From Okeania sp. SIO3I5 (lineage in GTDB: Bacteria; Cyanobacteriota; Cyanobacteriia; Cyanobacteriales; Microcoleaceae): a stretch of 35,588 nucleotides of DNA. This document shows positions 17,613 through 25,987 of this stretch, one piece after another. The notes below the pieces were generated by a model that searched no databases, was not told the origin of the DNA, and saw nothing but the letters and a program-made list of their open reading frames with translations. The translations under genes and the position numbers were made by a program. Location: assembly GCF_010672085.1 (NCBI RefSeq), contig NZ_JAAHHT010000081.1, positions 1 to 35,588 of the forward strand, given 5' to 3'. The number at the start of each line of letters is the position of its first letter. Position 1 is the first letter of the stretch.

Positions 17613-18443
17613 TCAATTACATAGTAGTCCCGGATAAAATAACTCGTAATACCATCGGTAATTACTCCTTAACTCCGCTTCAATGCGTGGTGACACCCAA
17701 TGAGGTTCTGGTGGTTTTACCTGAGTATAGGTACGATGAAGATATTTAAACCGATAGAAACTATCCGCTTCCCCTGATTGTACTGCCAGGTTCTCCGGAT
17801 CTAATTCATAATTTCCCACACCCAACCAAGTAAACAAATCTTTCATTGTTGGCACTGGTTCCCACATTAAATGCTCGAATACCAGAAAATACATTCGTTG
17901 TTGGTAAGATTGGTTCATATCTTGTATCCCTTGCAAAGAGCGTAATGGTCCGCCCACCACTCCTTTTTTTCCCAGTAAAGCATCAGCACGTCCGTAGGGA
18001 GACAGAGAAGCGAGGTCATCCGGGAAATCCAACCAAACTGTTTTGTGATGTTGGGCTTCAATGGAAGCTAAAATTTGTCCTAACTCCCGGACACACACCA
18101 CCATTTTTACATCTGGATCTAATTCCAAAGCTAGTTCTACTTGACTCAACCAACCCCGATTTTTGTCTACTACGACTTGAGAGTCTATTTCCTCCCACCA
18201 TGCTCTAGCAAAAGCACGACAAGCACGTTGTAACCTTGCATATACAGTTTCAAAGTTTCTATCTAACTGAGCTAGCAAAAAATTGTTATCGCTCAGATGC
18301 GCTCTAATAGCTTGCAGTGTCGGTAACAGAGGAGAACTCATACCATTACAGTAGATTTCTGGGTGTTGTGCCAGAAGTTGACAAGTTAAAGTTGAACCTG
18401 CGCGGGGCAAACCTGTGACGCAGACTAATTTTCCGTTCAACAT
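17613..18443 (-). CDS. Sulfotransferase family protein
   Basis: 276 residues. The 5'-phosphosulfate-binding P-loop is at the N-terminus: VCVTGLPRAGSTLTCQLLA (about 8-26). A 3'-phosphate-type segment VKMVVCVRELGQILAS follows around 115-130, as expected for PAPS-dependent sulfotransferases. The family transfers sulfate from PAPS to a carbohydrate, lipid or small-molecule hydroxyl; nothing here fixes the acceptor. There is no signal peptide. The length matches stand-alone bacterial members. It lies in the same direction as the Gly-rich surface protein but is separated by repeats, so an operon is not evident. Confidence 0.85.
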   Translation of the reverse strand: MLNGKLVCVTGLPRAGSTLTCQLLAQHPEIYCNGMSSPLLPTLQAIRAHLSDNNFLLAQLDRNFETVYARLQRACRAFARAWWEEIDSQVVVDKNRGWLSQVELALELDPDVKMVVCVRELGQILASIEAQHHKTVWLDFPDDLASLSPYGRADALLGKKGVVGGPLRSLQGIQDMNQSYQQRMYFLVFEHLMWEPVPTMKDLFTWLGVGNYELDPENLAVQSGEADSFYRFKYLHRTYTQVKPPEPHWVSPRIEAELRSNYRWYYELFYPGLLCN

Positions 18444-18541
18444 TAGTGACGAGTGTTTATTCGAGATTTTATATTTTGCAGGTAGTAGATATGGTTACAT
18501 TTAGCCAATTTTTTTCTCTACTCTCAAGAAATCTATATAAA

Positions 18542-18669
18542 CAGGATTTACGCAAATTATTAGACAATACGCTATCCGTAGAGGGCGAATGCCATTAGAG
18601 GGCGAATGCCATTAGAGTAGAGGGCGAATGCCATTCGCCCCTACAGATGGTGGTTTTGCGTAAGTCCTG
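18542..18669. repeat. MITE-like element with CAGGATTTACGCA ends
   Basis: CAGGATTTACGCAAA at the left and TTTTGCGTAAGTCCTG at the right form near-perfect inverted ends, with ATAAA on both flanks as a possible target duplication. The inside holds three copies of AGAGGGCGAATGCCATT, the last opposed by a short ATTCGCCCCTAC arm. Confidence 0.65.
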
Positions 18670-18738
18670 ATAAATTTACAAATTGTGCATAATTTTATCT
18701 TTTGCATAATTTCTGAGGTTTTCATTTTGCTAGATTCC

Positions 18739-18844
18739 AGTAGGGACGTTGCATAACAAAAATGCGTTCTATGTCGTACAGCGTTAACGGAGTTGTGCGC
18801 TAGCTAAACATCCCTACATTGTAGTTATATACAACGTTCCTACT
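18739..18844. repeat. MITE-like element with AGTAGGGACGTTG ends
   Basis: Inverted ends AGTAGGGACGTTGCATA / TATACAACGTTCCTACT with two mismatches, 106 bp, non-coding. The interior contains GCGTTAACGGAGTTGTGCGC, similar to small dispersed repeats elsewhere in the window. Confidence 0.65.
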
Positions 18845-18904
18845 AGGAAATTCTCAGACCCTCAAACTGAGTCACAGCAAAAATGTACGGGCGAATAGCC
18901 AAAT

Positions 18905-18932
18905 GTAGGGGCGAATGGCCATTCGCCCCTAC
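18905..18932. repeat. 28-bp perfect palindrome after phosphoketolase
   Basis: GTAGGGGCGAATGG followed by its exact complement CCATTCGCCCCTAC, with no loop. It begins 16 bases past the phosphoketolase stop codon on the minus strand, where it could end transcription or protect the 3' end, but it has no T-tract and belongs to a dispersed repeat family. Confidence 0.7.
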
Positions 18933-18948
18933 TAACTTCTGACTTCAC

Positions 18949-21375
18949 CTAGTAAGGCCATTTCCAACTAACGATATCAGGACGATCAACACCATACTCA
19001 TAAGCATAGTTTTGACAAGCTATTTGCTCATTGCGGAAATGTTCCTTCGCGTGAGCACCTGCAACTTTTAATTTCTCAACTCGATCGATGACATCCATGG
19101 CAATACTAAAGCGATCAATATTGTTCCGAATAGCTAATTCCAAAGGTGTATTAATATTACCTTTTTCCTTATAACCCCGGACATGAAGATTTTTGTGATT
19201 CGTGCGACGGTAAGTATAGCGGTGAATCAACCAAGGATAACCGTGGAAGTTAAAGATAATTGGTTTATCAAGAGTAAACAAACTATCAAAGTCGCGATCG
19301 CTCAATCCATGAGGATGTTCTGTTTCTGGTTGTAACTTAAACAGATCGACTACATTGATAAAGCGAATTTTTAAGTCAGGGAAAGCTTCCCGTAACATCA
19401 CACTAGCAGCTAAAGCTTCCTTAGTCGGAATATCTCCAGCAGTTGCCAACACAATATCAGGTTCCGATCCCTGATCGTTACTTGCCCAATCCCAAATACC
19501 AAGACCTTTGGTACAATGCTTAATTGCAGAATCCATATCCATGTATTGCAAGTGCATCTGTTTGTCAGACACAATCACATTTACATAATTTTTACTCTGC
19601 AAACAGTGGTCTGCAACTGATAACAGACAGTTAACATCAGGTGGTAGATAAATGCGAGTAACATTTGGAGTCTTGTTAGAAATTACATCTAAGAAACCAG
19701 GATCTTGGTGAGTAAAACCATTGTGATCTTGTCGCCAAACTGTAGAAGTAATTAATAAATTCAGAGAAGGAATTTTTTCACGCCAACTCAGTTCATTGCA
19801 CTTTTCAATCCACTTCGCGTGCTGACCAACCATTGAATCAATTACATGAACAAACGCTTCATAAGTAGAGAAAAAGGCGTGTCTTCCAGTCAAGAGGTAT
19901 CCTTCTATCCAACCTTCAATCGTATGTTCGCTCAAAATTTCCATCACGCGACCATCTCGTGCCAACTCCCCACCATCCAAATCTTCCGGTAGAAACTCTG
20001 CCATCCAAGTCTTCTTACTAACTTCATAAATGGCATTCAGTTTATTAGAAGTATTTTCATCAGGTCCGAATACGCGGAAATTATTCATGTTGTCACGCAT
20101 GACATCTCGGAGAAATACACCCAACGGACGAGTATTTTCTTTCTCTATTGTTCCAGGTTTATCTATCTGTATGCCATAATCCCGAAAGTTAGGCATATTC
20201 AGTGCTTTACAGAGGAGACCACCATTAGCATGAGGATTAGCACTCATCCGACGGGCACCATAAGGAGCTATTTCTCTTAATTCTGGTTTGAACTTGCCAT
20301 TTTCATCAAACAATTCCTCTGGTTTGTAGCTACGCATCCACTGTTCTAAAATTTTCAGGTGTTCTGGATTTTTAGCGACATCAGTCATGGGTACTTGGTG
20401 TGCCCGCCAGAATCCTTCTATTTTGTGTCCATCAATTTCTGGTGGACACGTCCATCCTTTAGGAGTACGGAATACAATCATCGGCCACCTGGGCAATTCT
20501 GTATTGCCAGAATTCCGACCTTGTTCCTGAATAGCTTTGATTTCTTGAATACAATGATCTAGGGTTGCTGCCATTGCTTGGTGCATACTATCTGGATCGG
20601 ACCCTTCCACAAAATATGGCTGATAACCGTAACCCAAAAACAGATTTCTTAAGTCCTCATGGCTAATTCTAGATAAAATTGTTGGGTTGTTAATTTTATA
20701 CCCATTCAAGTGTAGAATTGGTAAGATAGCACCATCTGTAATGGGATTGATAAATTTATTGGAATGCCAAGACGTTGCCAGAGGTCCTGTTTCTGACTCC
20801 CCATCTCCAACAACTGGCACACAAATTAAATCTGGATTATCAAGAATTGAACCTGTGCCATGAGAAATTACATAACCAAGTTCACCTCCTTCATGGATAG
20901 AACCAGGAGTTTCTGGTGTACAGTGACTACCAATTCCACCAGGAAAAGAGAATTGTTTGAAGAATTTTTCTAGACCTTGTTCATCTTGACTTTTGTCAGG
21001 ATAGACCTCTGAGTAAGTGTCTTCCAAATAAGTTGGAGCTAACACTCCTGGTGCGCCATGTCCGGGACCAGACATAAATATCATATTGAGGTCAAACTTT
21101 TTGATAACTCGGTTGAGATGTATCCAGATGAATGCTTGACCAGAACTTGAACCCCAATGTCCGAGAATTCGACTTTTAATTTGATCTGGTTTTAGGGGTT
21201 CCCGTAGCAAAGGATTCTTTTTCAGATAAATCATCCCCACCATTAAATAGCAGGAAGCACGCCAAAAAGCCTGTATTTTGTAGAGTTCATCAGGACTTAG
21301 AGGTGTGCCTTCAATCGTTGAACGGGCTGGACCAAAGGCACTAATTGAAGCTGTTTTGTCTGGAGTTGAGACCAT
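18949..21375 (-). CDS. Phosphoketolase (xylulose-5-P/fructose-6-P)
   Basis: Thiamine-diphosphate enzyme that cleaves xylulose-5-phosphate (and often fructose-6-phosphate) with phosphate to acetyl-phosphate plus a sugar phosphate. About 808 residues, normal for the family. Motifs: [20 protein letters not shown], the cofactor loop [20 protein letters not shown], then [20 protein letters not shown] and [19 protein letters not shown]. The start is the ATG at 21373-21375 ([10 protein letters not shown]), with AAGGA about 12 bases upstream; an upstream in-frame ATG at 21414 adds 13 unlikely residues. In cyanobacteria this enzyme supplies acetyl-P under heterotrophic, mixotrophic or stress conditions. 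The gene is monocistronic, and the downstream palindrome may be its terminator. Confidence 0.96.
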   Translation of the reverse strand: MVSTPDKTASISAFGPARSTIEGTPLSPDELYKIQAFWRASCYLMVGMIYLKKNPLLREPLKPDQIKSRILGHWGSSSGQAFIWIHLNRVIKKFDLNMIFMSGPGHGAPGVLAPTYLEDTYSEVYPDKSQDEQGLEKFFKQFSFPGGIGSHCTPETPGSIHEGGELGYVISHGTGSILDNPDLICVPVVGDGESETGPLATSWHSNKFINPITDGAILPILHLNGYKINNPTILSRISHEDLRNLFLGYGYQPYFVEGSDPDSMHQAMAATLDHCIQEIKAIQEQGRNSGNTELPRWPMIVFRTPKGWTCPPEIDGHKIEGFWRAHQVPMTDVAKNPEHLKILEQWMRSYKPEELFDENGKFKPELREIAPYGARRMSANPHANGGLLCKALNMPNFRDYGIQIDKPGTIEKENTRPLGVFLRDVMRDNMNNFRVFGPDENTSNKLNAIYEVSKKTWMAEFLPEDLDGGELARDGRVMEILSEHTIEGWIEGYLLTGRHAFFSTYEAFVHVIDSMVGQHAKWIEKCNELSWREKIPSLNLLITSTVWRQDHNGFTHQDPGFLDVISNKTPNVTRIYLPPDVNCLLSVADHCLQSKNYVNVIVSDKQMHLQYMDMDSAIKHCTKGLGIWDWASNDQGSEPDIVLATAGDIPTKEALAASVMLREAFPDLKIRFINVVDLFKLQPETEHPHGLSDRDFDSLFTLDKPIIFNFHGYPWLIHRYTYRRTNHKNLHVRGYKEKGNINTPLELAIRNNIDRFSIAMDVIDRVEKLKVAGAHAKEHFRNEQIACQNYAYEYGVDRPDIVSWKWPY

Positions 21376-21414
21376 TATTTTCAGATTCCTTATACTAAAT
21401 TCTGCCTCTTTCAT

Positions 21415-22184
21415 CTAGGAAGCATAGCAAATGCCCATTGTTAAATTAAATGCAGATATTTTTAACATTTGCTTGTACTCATAGTCAAAGATTGCAGGAC
21501 AATATTATTATCGTATCTAGTACGACTAACTATACTTTATTTGTACAATAAAATTGCAATAGAAGATGGTTAAATTTTGTTTAAATTTTGTATATATTAA
21601 TTATTTTTAGATTGGGATAATTTTTTATTATAGCAATCATCAAAAATAGTGCTACAAAAATGAACTTGACAATTTATACTACTCTATTAGACATCTCCGA
21701 AAAATATGTAGATTTTTTGTAAAAGTAGGGAATAGAGAACAGGGAACAAGGAATATATTTTCAGTAAAAATGTATAGAAAATGATTTTATCAGCAAATTT
21801 GACAACTCTATTTTATGGTAAATAAAGGGCAAGTTGATTTTCTGGAGATGTCTATTAGGGAGAAATTCATAACTTGCTCCTATAATCCTAGCAGTAACAA
21901 GACACTTTCTTGATGCAGTACCATAACCTCTAGTAAATGACATCTTGAAGCTATTGAATACATCAAAAGGGAATAGGAAATAGGGAATAGGGAATAGGGG
22001 GATAAAATTGTTGATTTCATGTCTTAAATTGATTTAATTAAAACTTTGGCCAGAGGTCTTTTATTAACTTTTCTAAACCGGATTTAGTAGGAAGAAATAA
22101 GTTTTCTCTGAGTTCATCCCAGATACCGAAGATAAGCTATAATTCAGCCGTAAACAGATTTATGTTCATAATTCATGAGGACTA
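21415..22184. other. Intergenic region upstream of phosphoketolase and aquaporin
   Basis: Divergent upstream space containing promoters for both flanking genes, which I cannot place exactly. It holds the MITE-like element at 21697-21855, a GGGAATA heptamer run (about 21967-22000) and a GTTGATTTCATGTCTTAAATT phrase like the one near 24247. No gene supported. Confidence 0.5.
21697..21855. repeat. MITE-like element with TAGACATCTCC ends
   Basis: TTAGACATCTCC at the left and GGAGATGTCTA at the right, about 157 bp, AT-rich interior. The ends recur at 22886-23104, 24299, 17573-17584, 31047-31151 (diverged) and elsewhere, so this is the best-preserved member of a family. No coding capacity. Confidence 0.7.
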
Positions 22185-22874
22185 ATGTCAAAGCAAGCAA
22201 ATCTATTCTCCGAGGTTTTAGCTGAAGCGGTAGGTACATTCGCCTTGGTATTTACAGGAACAGGGGCAGTCATGGTCAACGTGATGACGGAGGGTGTAGT
22301 TTCTCACCTTGGAGTTAGCTTTGTCTTTGGTGCTGTAGTGGCAGCTATGATTTATGCCACGGGACATATTAGTGGTGCAAACTTAAATCCAGCGGTAACT
22401 TTGGGGTTTTGGAGTATTCAGGTTCTTCCTAAGTACAAAGTATTGCCATACATCATAGGTCAACTCAGTGGTGGGATTTTGGCTTCGCTTTTGCTACGGA
22501 TAGCTCTAGGTAATATTGCTAACCTGGGAGCCACATTACCGCTAGACGATAACTGGTTACAGTCTCTGGTTATAGAAACGATCTTAACCTTTATTTTGAT
22601 GTTGGTCATTTTGGGATCGGGATTAGATCGTAGAGCACCTGTTGGGTTTGCTGGAATCGCTATTGGTTTAACAGTAGGTTTGGAAGCAGCTTGTATGGGT
22701 CCGATAACTGGAGCTAGTATGAATCCCGCGAGGTCTTTAGCACCAGCGATAATTTCTCATCTGTGGCGACACCAGTGGTTGTATATTGTAGGTCCAGTTT
22801 TGGGGGTACAGTTGGCAGTTTGGATATATCGCCAGCTATCAAACAATTTTTATGATTTTGACCACAAAAAGTAA
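22185..22874 (+). CDS. MIP channel, NIP-like aquaporin
   Basis: 229 residues, six transmembrane segments and the two NPA half-helices: HISGANLNPAVTLGFW and GPITGASMNPARSLAPA. The context of both NPA boxes, especially GPITGASMNPARSL and the preceding MIYATGHISGA, resembles plant NIP and NIP-like bacterial channels more than E. coli AqpZ. Such channels can pass water, glycerol and uncharged metalloids (arsenite, silicic or boric acid); selectivity here is inference. GAGG lies about 7 bases upstream of the ATG. No ars or glp gene is adjacent, so there is no contextual clue to substrate. Confidence 0.9.
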   Translation: MSKQANLFSEVLAEAVGTFALVFTGTGAVMVNVMTEGVVSHLGVSFVFGAVVAAMIYATGHISGANLNPAVTLGFWSIQVLPKYKVLPYIIGQLSGGILASLLLRIALGNIANLGATLPLDDNWLQSLVIETILTFILMLVILGSGLDRRAPVGFAGIAIGLTVGLEAACMGPITGASMNPARSLAPAIISHLWRHQWLYIVGPVLGVQLAVWIYRQLSNNFYDFDHKK

Positions 22875-22885
22875 ACTTCACCTAG

Positions 22886-23104
22886 TTAGATATCTCTGGA
22901 GAAGAGGGAGTGGGGAGTGGGGAGTGGGGAGTAGATTGATTTGATTTTTGGGTAGTCCTGCTGAGGAATGGCGAAGATACATAAGTTTTGTAATTTCTTC
23001 CCACACGAACCAACTTCCTACACGAACCAACTTCCCACACCTCCCACACTCTCTCTACCATTCCTCAGCACCACCACCGATTTTTGATTATCGGAGACGT
23101 CTAA
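22886..23104. repeat. MITE-like element with nested inverted repeat
   Basis: The outer ends TTAGATATCTC / GAGACGTCTAA are diverged members of the TAGACATCTCC family. Inside is a perfect 13-bp pair TGCTGAGGAATGG (22959-22971) / CCATTCCTCAGCA (23058-23070), and a GGGGAGT heptamer run (about 22905-22934). A short open frame over this region is not convincing. Confidence 0.6.
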
Positions 23105-23201
23105 TAAACTTCCCCCAAAATGAAAAATCAATTAATTTTCGGAACTGCCACAATTGGGTTTCTACGAGTTTCGTAGACAGCTAAAATACAAGTGTAAATT
23201 A

Positions 23202-23360
23202 TTAGCTTGCTGAGTTAATCATCGTTGATAGATGGTTTCCCAGTTCTAAAACCTGTTCTAATTGTGAAACTGTTAAAGAGTATCTGTTGTTATCAGAGCG
23301 TGTTTTCAATTGCGAACACTGCAATTTTAGTTGTGATATCAAATCCGTTTGATTGGACAT
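23202..23360 (-). CDS. Small hypothetical protein started within a MITE end
   Basis: 52 residues (MSNQTDLISQLKLQCSQLKT, continuing through SLTVSQLEQVLELGNHLSTM). AGGAGA lies 8 bases before the ATG. The Shine-Dalgarno, start codon and first 8 codons all lie within the terminal part of the repeat element at 23336-23526, so the element appears to supply translation signals to the adjoining frame. The remainder is helical-looking and could be a real small protein, for example a regulator or peptide precursor, or a remnant. I do not recognise a family. Confidence 0.35.
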   Translation of the reverse strand: MSNQTDLISQLKLQCSQLKTRSDNNRYSLTVSQLEQVLELGNHLSTMINSAS

Positions 23361-23526
23361 GAAAAAAATCTCCTATCTTCATAACTACTAAATCTTTATG
23401 GTTCTCTCTCCTCCTGACTCCTGTACGGACGTTAACGATAGTTATGCGAAGCAAACGGGAAAGCCCCTACTACTCCTGACTCCTCCTGAGTTGAGCAATC
23501 TATAACTGTTTAACCGGATTTGATAT
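23336..23526 (-). repeat. ATATCAAATCCG element, copy A
   Basis: Inverted ends ATATCAAATCCG / CGGATTTGATAT. It contains TCCTGACTCCTGT-type heptamer tracts and, near the 23336 end on the minus strand, AGGAGATTTTTTTCATG. Copy B at 31810-31959 is shorter; most of the difference is a segment around 23438-23473 carrying GTTAACGATAGTTATGCGAA, similar to a small dispersed repeat. Confidence 0.7.
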
Positions 23527-23747
23527 GATTGCTCCGCAACTCAAGTCAAAACTAAATGTAAATGAGAAGAGCGATCGCTCTTCATCTGAGTTACAAAATA
23601 TGAAGGCGATCGTGTATACTATCCTACTTGAGAGATAGGTTATTTTCACGGTTTCTGCATCACTTTTGACTTTTGAATTTGACTAAAATTTCTACATCAC
23701 TTTTGAATTTTGAATTTTGAATTTTGACTTTGACTACGGTTTCTGCA
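23527..23747. other. Intergenic DNA with HIP1 sites and heptamer runs
   Basis: Two HIP1-type sites (near 23570 and 23606) followed by TTTGAAT/TTTGACT heptamer runs that continue into the next gene's 3' end. No gene seen. Confidence 0.5.
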
Positions 23748-23996
23748 TCACTTTTGATGTTTGACTTTTGACTTTTGACTTTTGAGTTTTGAAATCACTA
23801 ACTTTTCACCTAATTCCTCTTCTTCATCTTCACCCCAGTTTTCCAGCCAATCTCCATCAACATTTTCCACATATAAATTGACATGATTAATGCCCCAAGC
23901 TAATCGATCTTCTTGTAACTGTTGGGCTGCTTGGAAAGCTTGCCAAACTTTTTCTAAACGTTCTTTATTTGACAGAGTTGTGCTAGTTGTTACCAT
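23748..23996 (-). CDS. Hypothetical protein, repeat-derived tail
   Basis: 82 residues: MVTTSTTLSNKERLEKVWQA, then FQAAQQLQEDRLAWGINHVN and LYVENVDGDWLENWGEDEEE. It is soluble, acidic near the end, and has no family I can name. The last dozen residues (KLKSQKSKVKHQK) are encoded by TTTGACT heptamers, which run on beyond the stop; the original C-terminus was probably lost and replaced by repeat-derived sequence. No clear Shine-Dalgarno. The composition of the first 65 residues is protein-like, which is the main reason to call it. Confidence 0.55.
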   Translation of the reverse strand: MVTTSTTLSNKERLEKVWQAFQAAQQLQEDRLAWGINHVNLYVENVDGDWLENWGEDEEEELGEKLVISKLKSQKSKVKHQK

Positions 23997-24045
23997 ATAT
24001 GCTGCCTACTGTTAAAATGTATAGTTTGATTTACCGAATAATTAG

Positions 24046-24299
24046 TAGACTTCTTGCAGAAGTCAGGGAATAGGGAATAGCGGTGCGACCCCGCGACGAC
24101 GACAGCTCGCTTGCGGTCATACCCCGCGTCGCCGACAGCTCGCTTGCGGTGCGACCCCGCGACGACGATAGTCGCAAGGGAATGCGCACTCCTGTGAGGG
24201 AATGCTGACCAAGAGAGGGAACGCGCACCAAGAGAGGGAATTAAATTGTTGATTTCATATCTTGAATTGATTTCATTTTTTATTTTTGGAGATGTCTAA
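24046..24299. repeat. TAGACATCTCC-family element with G+C-rich insert
   Basis: The right end TTTTGGAGATGTCTAA (24284-24299) is canonical; the left end (TAGACTTCTTGCAGAAGTC) is diverged. Between them is an unusually G+C-rich tandem of GCGACCCCGCGACGACGA and ACAGCTCGCTTGCGGT, repeated about three times (24085-24170), foreign to the AT-rich surroundings. Confidence 0.5.
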
Positions 24300-24568
24300 T
24301 AATTAAATAATTCACCTTTAAAGCCTCCCCAATAAAGAGGAAAAAGTGGTCATTAGCGGAGTTTCCCGAAGGGTGGGATGGATGCTTACCTAACCAAATC
24401 CAATCGACTAAGAGAAAATAAATCTTTTCCTTTTAGTCAATCTTCTCGCTTTTAGGGAGAGGTAATTATCCATTATCAATTATCCATTATCAATTATCAA
24501 TTATCCATTATCCATTATCCATTATCCATTAATGAAGAACCGAGATGTTATTGGAATTGATGAAATTC
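24300..24568. other. Intergenic DNA with ATTATCC heptamer run
   Basis: It contains at least eight copies of ATTATCC/ATTATCA (about 24470-24530) and AGAGGAAAAAGTG / CTTTTCCTTTTAG stretches. No gene seen. Confidence 0.5.
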
Positions 24569-25264
24569 CTATCTAAAACAAAATTTAATGTATTTCGCCT
24601 CCTTTAAATGTTTGCTGTTATGCAGAACCAAATTTACTAATTGAATAATAGACCTATCTTGACCGGGATTATAACTAACAAAAATACCCCGTCTAATTTG
24701 CCATTGCTGTAATGTATCTTTCCATTCTTTATACTTATCGTGACAAAGTTCACCGGACATAGTAGTAAGTTGAACACAGAGAGGCTTACCCGTGCTACTA
24801 CTTACAATTACATCTGTCGCCATAGACAAATCTGCAATATAACGATGTACAACACAACCATCACGAATTTTAATCTGACGAGCGACAGATTCTATCAATT
24901 CAGCATCTTCTTGATTAAACTCTCCCGATCTTAACTTTTGTTTCCATATATAAAATTTACGGTCGTTTTCATTAAACCATTTTGGAAAAAGATTTTCATA
25001 CCAGTATATAACTGGGGATGGAAGATGATTCAAAAATAATTGTCTTTCTTCTTTTGTTAATGATTGTAACTTTAACCAAAATTCTCCATCCTTAATTAAT
25101 TCTAATAAAAATCCTACTAAGACTCCTTTTTGAGTTAGTAAGCCTGGTCTAATATCTTTAATCCAGCGCCTGACTTCATCTAACCTCTGGGCTAAAGCAG
25201 GTTCGGTTGACCAGGCAAGACGGCTAAGTTGTTTTAGCTTAGGCTCGATTTCTCTTGCTTGCAA
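24569..25264 (-). CDS. Hypothetical protein, 231 residues
   Basis: The start is TTG at 25262-25264: the codon before it is a stop (TGA) and AGGAGG lies 4 bases upstream, so no other in-frame start is possible nearby. An ATG also follows the AGGAGG but is out of frame. The N-terminal half is helical (LKQLSRLAWSTEPALAQRLD), the middle is Trp/Phe-rich and the C-terminal half has RYIADLSMATDVIVSS and GKPLCVQLTTMSGE, followed by RRGIFVSYNPGQD. The pattern Asp-x(n)-(Val-Gln-Leu) loosely recalls a degenerate PD-(D/E)XK nuclease core, but the Lys is not in place, so this is only a suggestion. I do not recognise a named family. Confidence 0.7.
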   Translation of the reverse strand: MQAREIEPKLKQLSRLAWSTEPALAQRLDEVRRWIKDIRPGLLTQKGVLVGFLLELIKDGEFWLKLQSLTKEERQLFLNHLPSPVIYWYENLFPKWFNENDRKFYIWKQKLRSGEFNQEDAELIESVARQIKIRDGCVVHRYIADLSMATDVIVSSSTGKPLCVQLTTMSGELCHDKYKEWKDTLQQWQIRRGIFVSYNPGQDRSIIQLVNLVLHNSKHLKEAKYIKFCFR

Positions 25265-25987
25265 TCATCCTCCTACATAAGACCCATTTAAGAATCTTTA
25301 AAAACGCTTTATATTATAACTTAGTATTGTACCGTTTGATTATTATTGTATAAAGATTAAGGAATAATAAACCATCAAGATATTGTCTTAAAAATATCTA
25401 ATAGGGAATAGGGAGTAGGGAACAGAAATAAAGATAGGTGTATCTCATTAATTTGAGAAACGCTATAGTCATATTTTATATTCTCATCAGCTATTGACTA
25501 ATTTCCCTTTAAGTGATAGACACTTCAGGAGACAACTCACGATAGGATTATACCAATTTCATAAACTTAGGCTACACTACTTGTATTACTTAAACATGAA
25601 ATAATTTCCGGAAATTACTGTATGATTAAAGTTTTGACCCTAGAAAATCTGGTAGTGCCTCAAGGAAGTGTGGGAAGTGTGGGAAGTGTGGGAAGTGTGG
25701 GAAGTAGGAGGAATAATTGTACTTGTATCTTTATTGGAAAGTGTCTGCTACCCGTCCTAACTTTTTAGTCTTAAAGGCTAAAAAATTTGCACTTTTTTCG
25801 CTCTATAAGTGCCTTAAACGTTGATATATCAGTGCTTTTAGATTATATTGGCCAGGCATACTAGGGCGTTTCCTACACTTTATTGATGCACAACCGAAAA
25901 TCTTAACTTTTTAAAAAAAGTAAAGATTCTGATGTTCAATCTAGGTTCACAATAGTTATTAGCAGTAACTACAAATACAGAAAACAA
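25265..25987. other. Long intergenic region upstream of acs
   Basis: No gene supported. It contains the minus-strand copy of an ATAGCGTTTCTC...TTAATGAGATACACC dispersed repeat (about 25430-25470), a GGGAATA-type run near 25401 and a 9-bp tandem repeat GTGTGGGAA (about four copies, 25664-25709). The acs promoter must lie in the last few hundred bases but cannot be fixed. Confidence 0.5.
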
